A DNA stretch of 14,566 bases, taken from positions 1 to 14,566 of the forward strand of contig JAUYAJ010000071.1 in assembly GCA_030693565.1 (NCBI GenBank), given 5' to 3'. The position numbers and the translations under genes were made by a program. The notes below the pieces were generated by a model that searched no databases, was not told the origin of the DNA, and saw only the letters and a list, made by a program, of their open reading frames with translations. Below are positions 14,259 through 14,566 of the stretch, in pieces (position 1 is the stretch's first letter; every line of letters begins with the position of its first letter). The DNA is from Rubrivivax sp. (GTDB lineage: Bacteria; Pseudomonadota; Gammaproteobacteria; Burkholderiales; Burkholderiaceae_C).

Positions 14259-14566
14259 CCGGCGCGTTGTCGCCGCAGGTGGGTTCACCGAGTGCTTGAG
14301 AAAAGGCGCAGTGCGACATCGATCATCACGCCGATTGGCATCGCCTCCGAGCGTGTCCACCGAGTACGGCTCCGAACGACGGCTTCTGGGCGGCGAGATC
14401 AGGACAGCAGATGTCGGCTCAGGGTCGTTATGCACAGGTCCCAGTTATGAACAGTTTGGCTGCGGAAGGGGCTGGAGGTCCTGGGTAGCTGGGCGTTCCT
14501 GAGCTTTGCGGTTCCGCGATGCTGGACATAAGCCCGGCAATGGCGCAGGGATGTTGGTCTCACAAC
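14259..14566. other. Terminal 308 bp, no gene recognised
   Basis: After the stop of the 1268-residue gene, no frame on either strand looks like a protein and no tRNA, att core copy or terminator is visible. A short GCGG-TT-CCGC stem near 14510 is too small to interpret. The island appears to continue past the window. Confidence 0.5.

Larger units (their letters stand above)
2662..14566. mobile_element. Integrated genomic island (left end; right end beyond the window)
   Basis: The left limit is the 3' fragment of a tRNA-Met gene (2662-2706) followed by a tyrosine recombinase gene. Everything to the right lacks housekeeping or metabolic genes: a DUF4062/TIR-like protein, two PD-(D/E)XK proteins, a broken HEPN-like gene and an unrecognised 570-residue protein. 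No conjugation, phage structural, replication or transposase genes are visible, so it resembles a small integrase-mobilised defence island. The polarity of the tRNA fragment (its 5' side faces the island) means this is the duplicated end; the reconstituted tRNA gene should flank the opposite end. No second copy of the core is present within the window, so the element is at least 11.9 kb. Confidence 0.78.

Noticed and set aside
13773..14435. 220-residue minus-strand frame at the end of the 1268-residue gene
   Set aside because: It lies mostly opposite the nuclease core and reads as low-complexity Arg/Ser/Pro sequence.
1..14566. CRISPR array, insertion sequence or transposase
   Set aside because: No regularly spaced repeats with spacers and no transposase motifs or terminal inverted repeats were seen on either strand.

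Overview
The window looks like the chromosome of a high-GC proteobacterium, most likely a betaproteobacterium of the Burkholderiales. This rests on strong G/C bias at third codon positions, a TRAP-transporter/enolase-superfamily/GntR catabolic cluster typical of that group, and a tRNA-Met sequence. The order is not proven by anything in the window. It divides sharply into ordinary chromosome (1 to about 2661) and the first 11.9 kb of an integrated genomic island (2662 to the right edge).

Chromosomal part: a leftward unit encodes a mandelate-racemase-type enolase-superfamily enzyme (696-1853) followed by a TRAP-transporter periplasmic solute-binding protein (1-643, cut by the window edge). A divergent FadR/GntR-type regulator (1891-2637) starts from the same short AT-rich control region (1872-1893). 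Together they look like uptake and first-step catabolism of a carboxylated substrate, probably a sugar acid, under a local regulator.

Island boundary: at 2662-2706, on the minus strand, lies the 3' part of an elongator tRNA-Met gene, from the anticodon loop to CCA, with no 5' half. It is followed at once by a tyrosine recombinase gene (2855-4219). The polarity says this is the distal duplicate of the attachment core, so the intact tRNA gene should lie to the right of the window at the other island end.

Island cargo: five cargo genes follow, none for metabolism or conjugation. They are a DUF4062/TIR-like protein with an unrecognised C-terminus (4355-5476, +); a 638-residue protein with a PD-(D/E)XK nuclease core and a C-terminal beta-sandwich-like D-x-D domain (5684-7600, -); a 570-residue protein of a family I do not recognise (7918-9630, +); a small HEPN-like protein with an R-x4-H motif, broken by a one-base frameshift (9641-10146, -); and a 1268-residue protein with a basic N-terminus and a C-terminal PD-(D/E)XK nuclease core (10452-14258, +). 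Two nuclease cores, a HEPN-like motif and a DUF4062/TIR-like module next to an integrase form the usual picture of an anti-phage defence island. The changing strands suggest several separate modules rather than one operon. The 638-residue, 570-residue, HEPN-like and 1268-residue genes are the best candidates for something undescribed.
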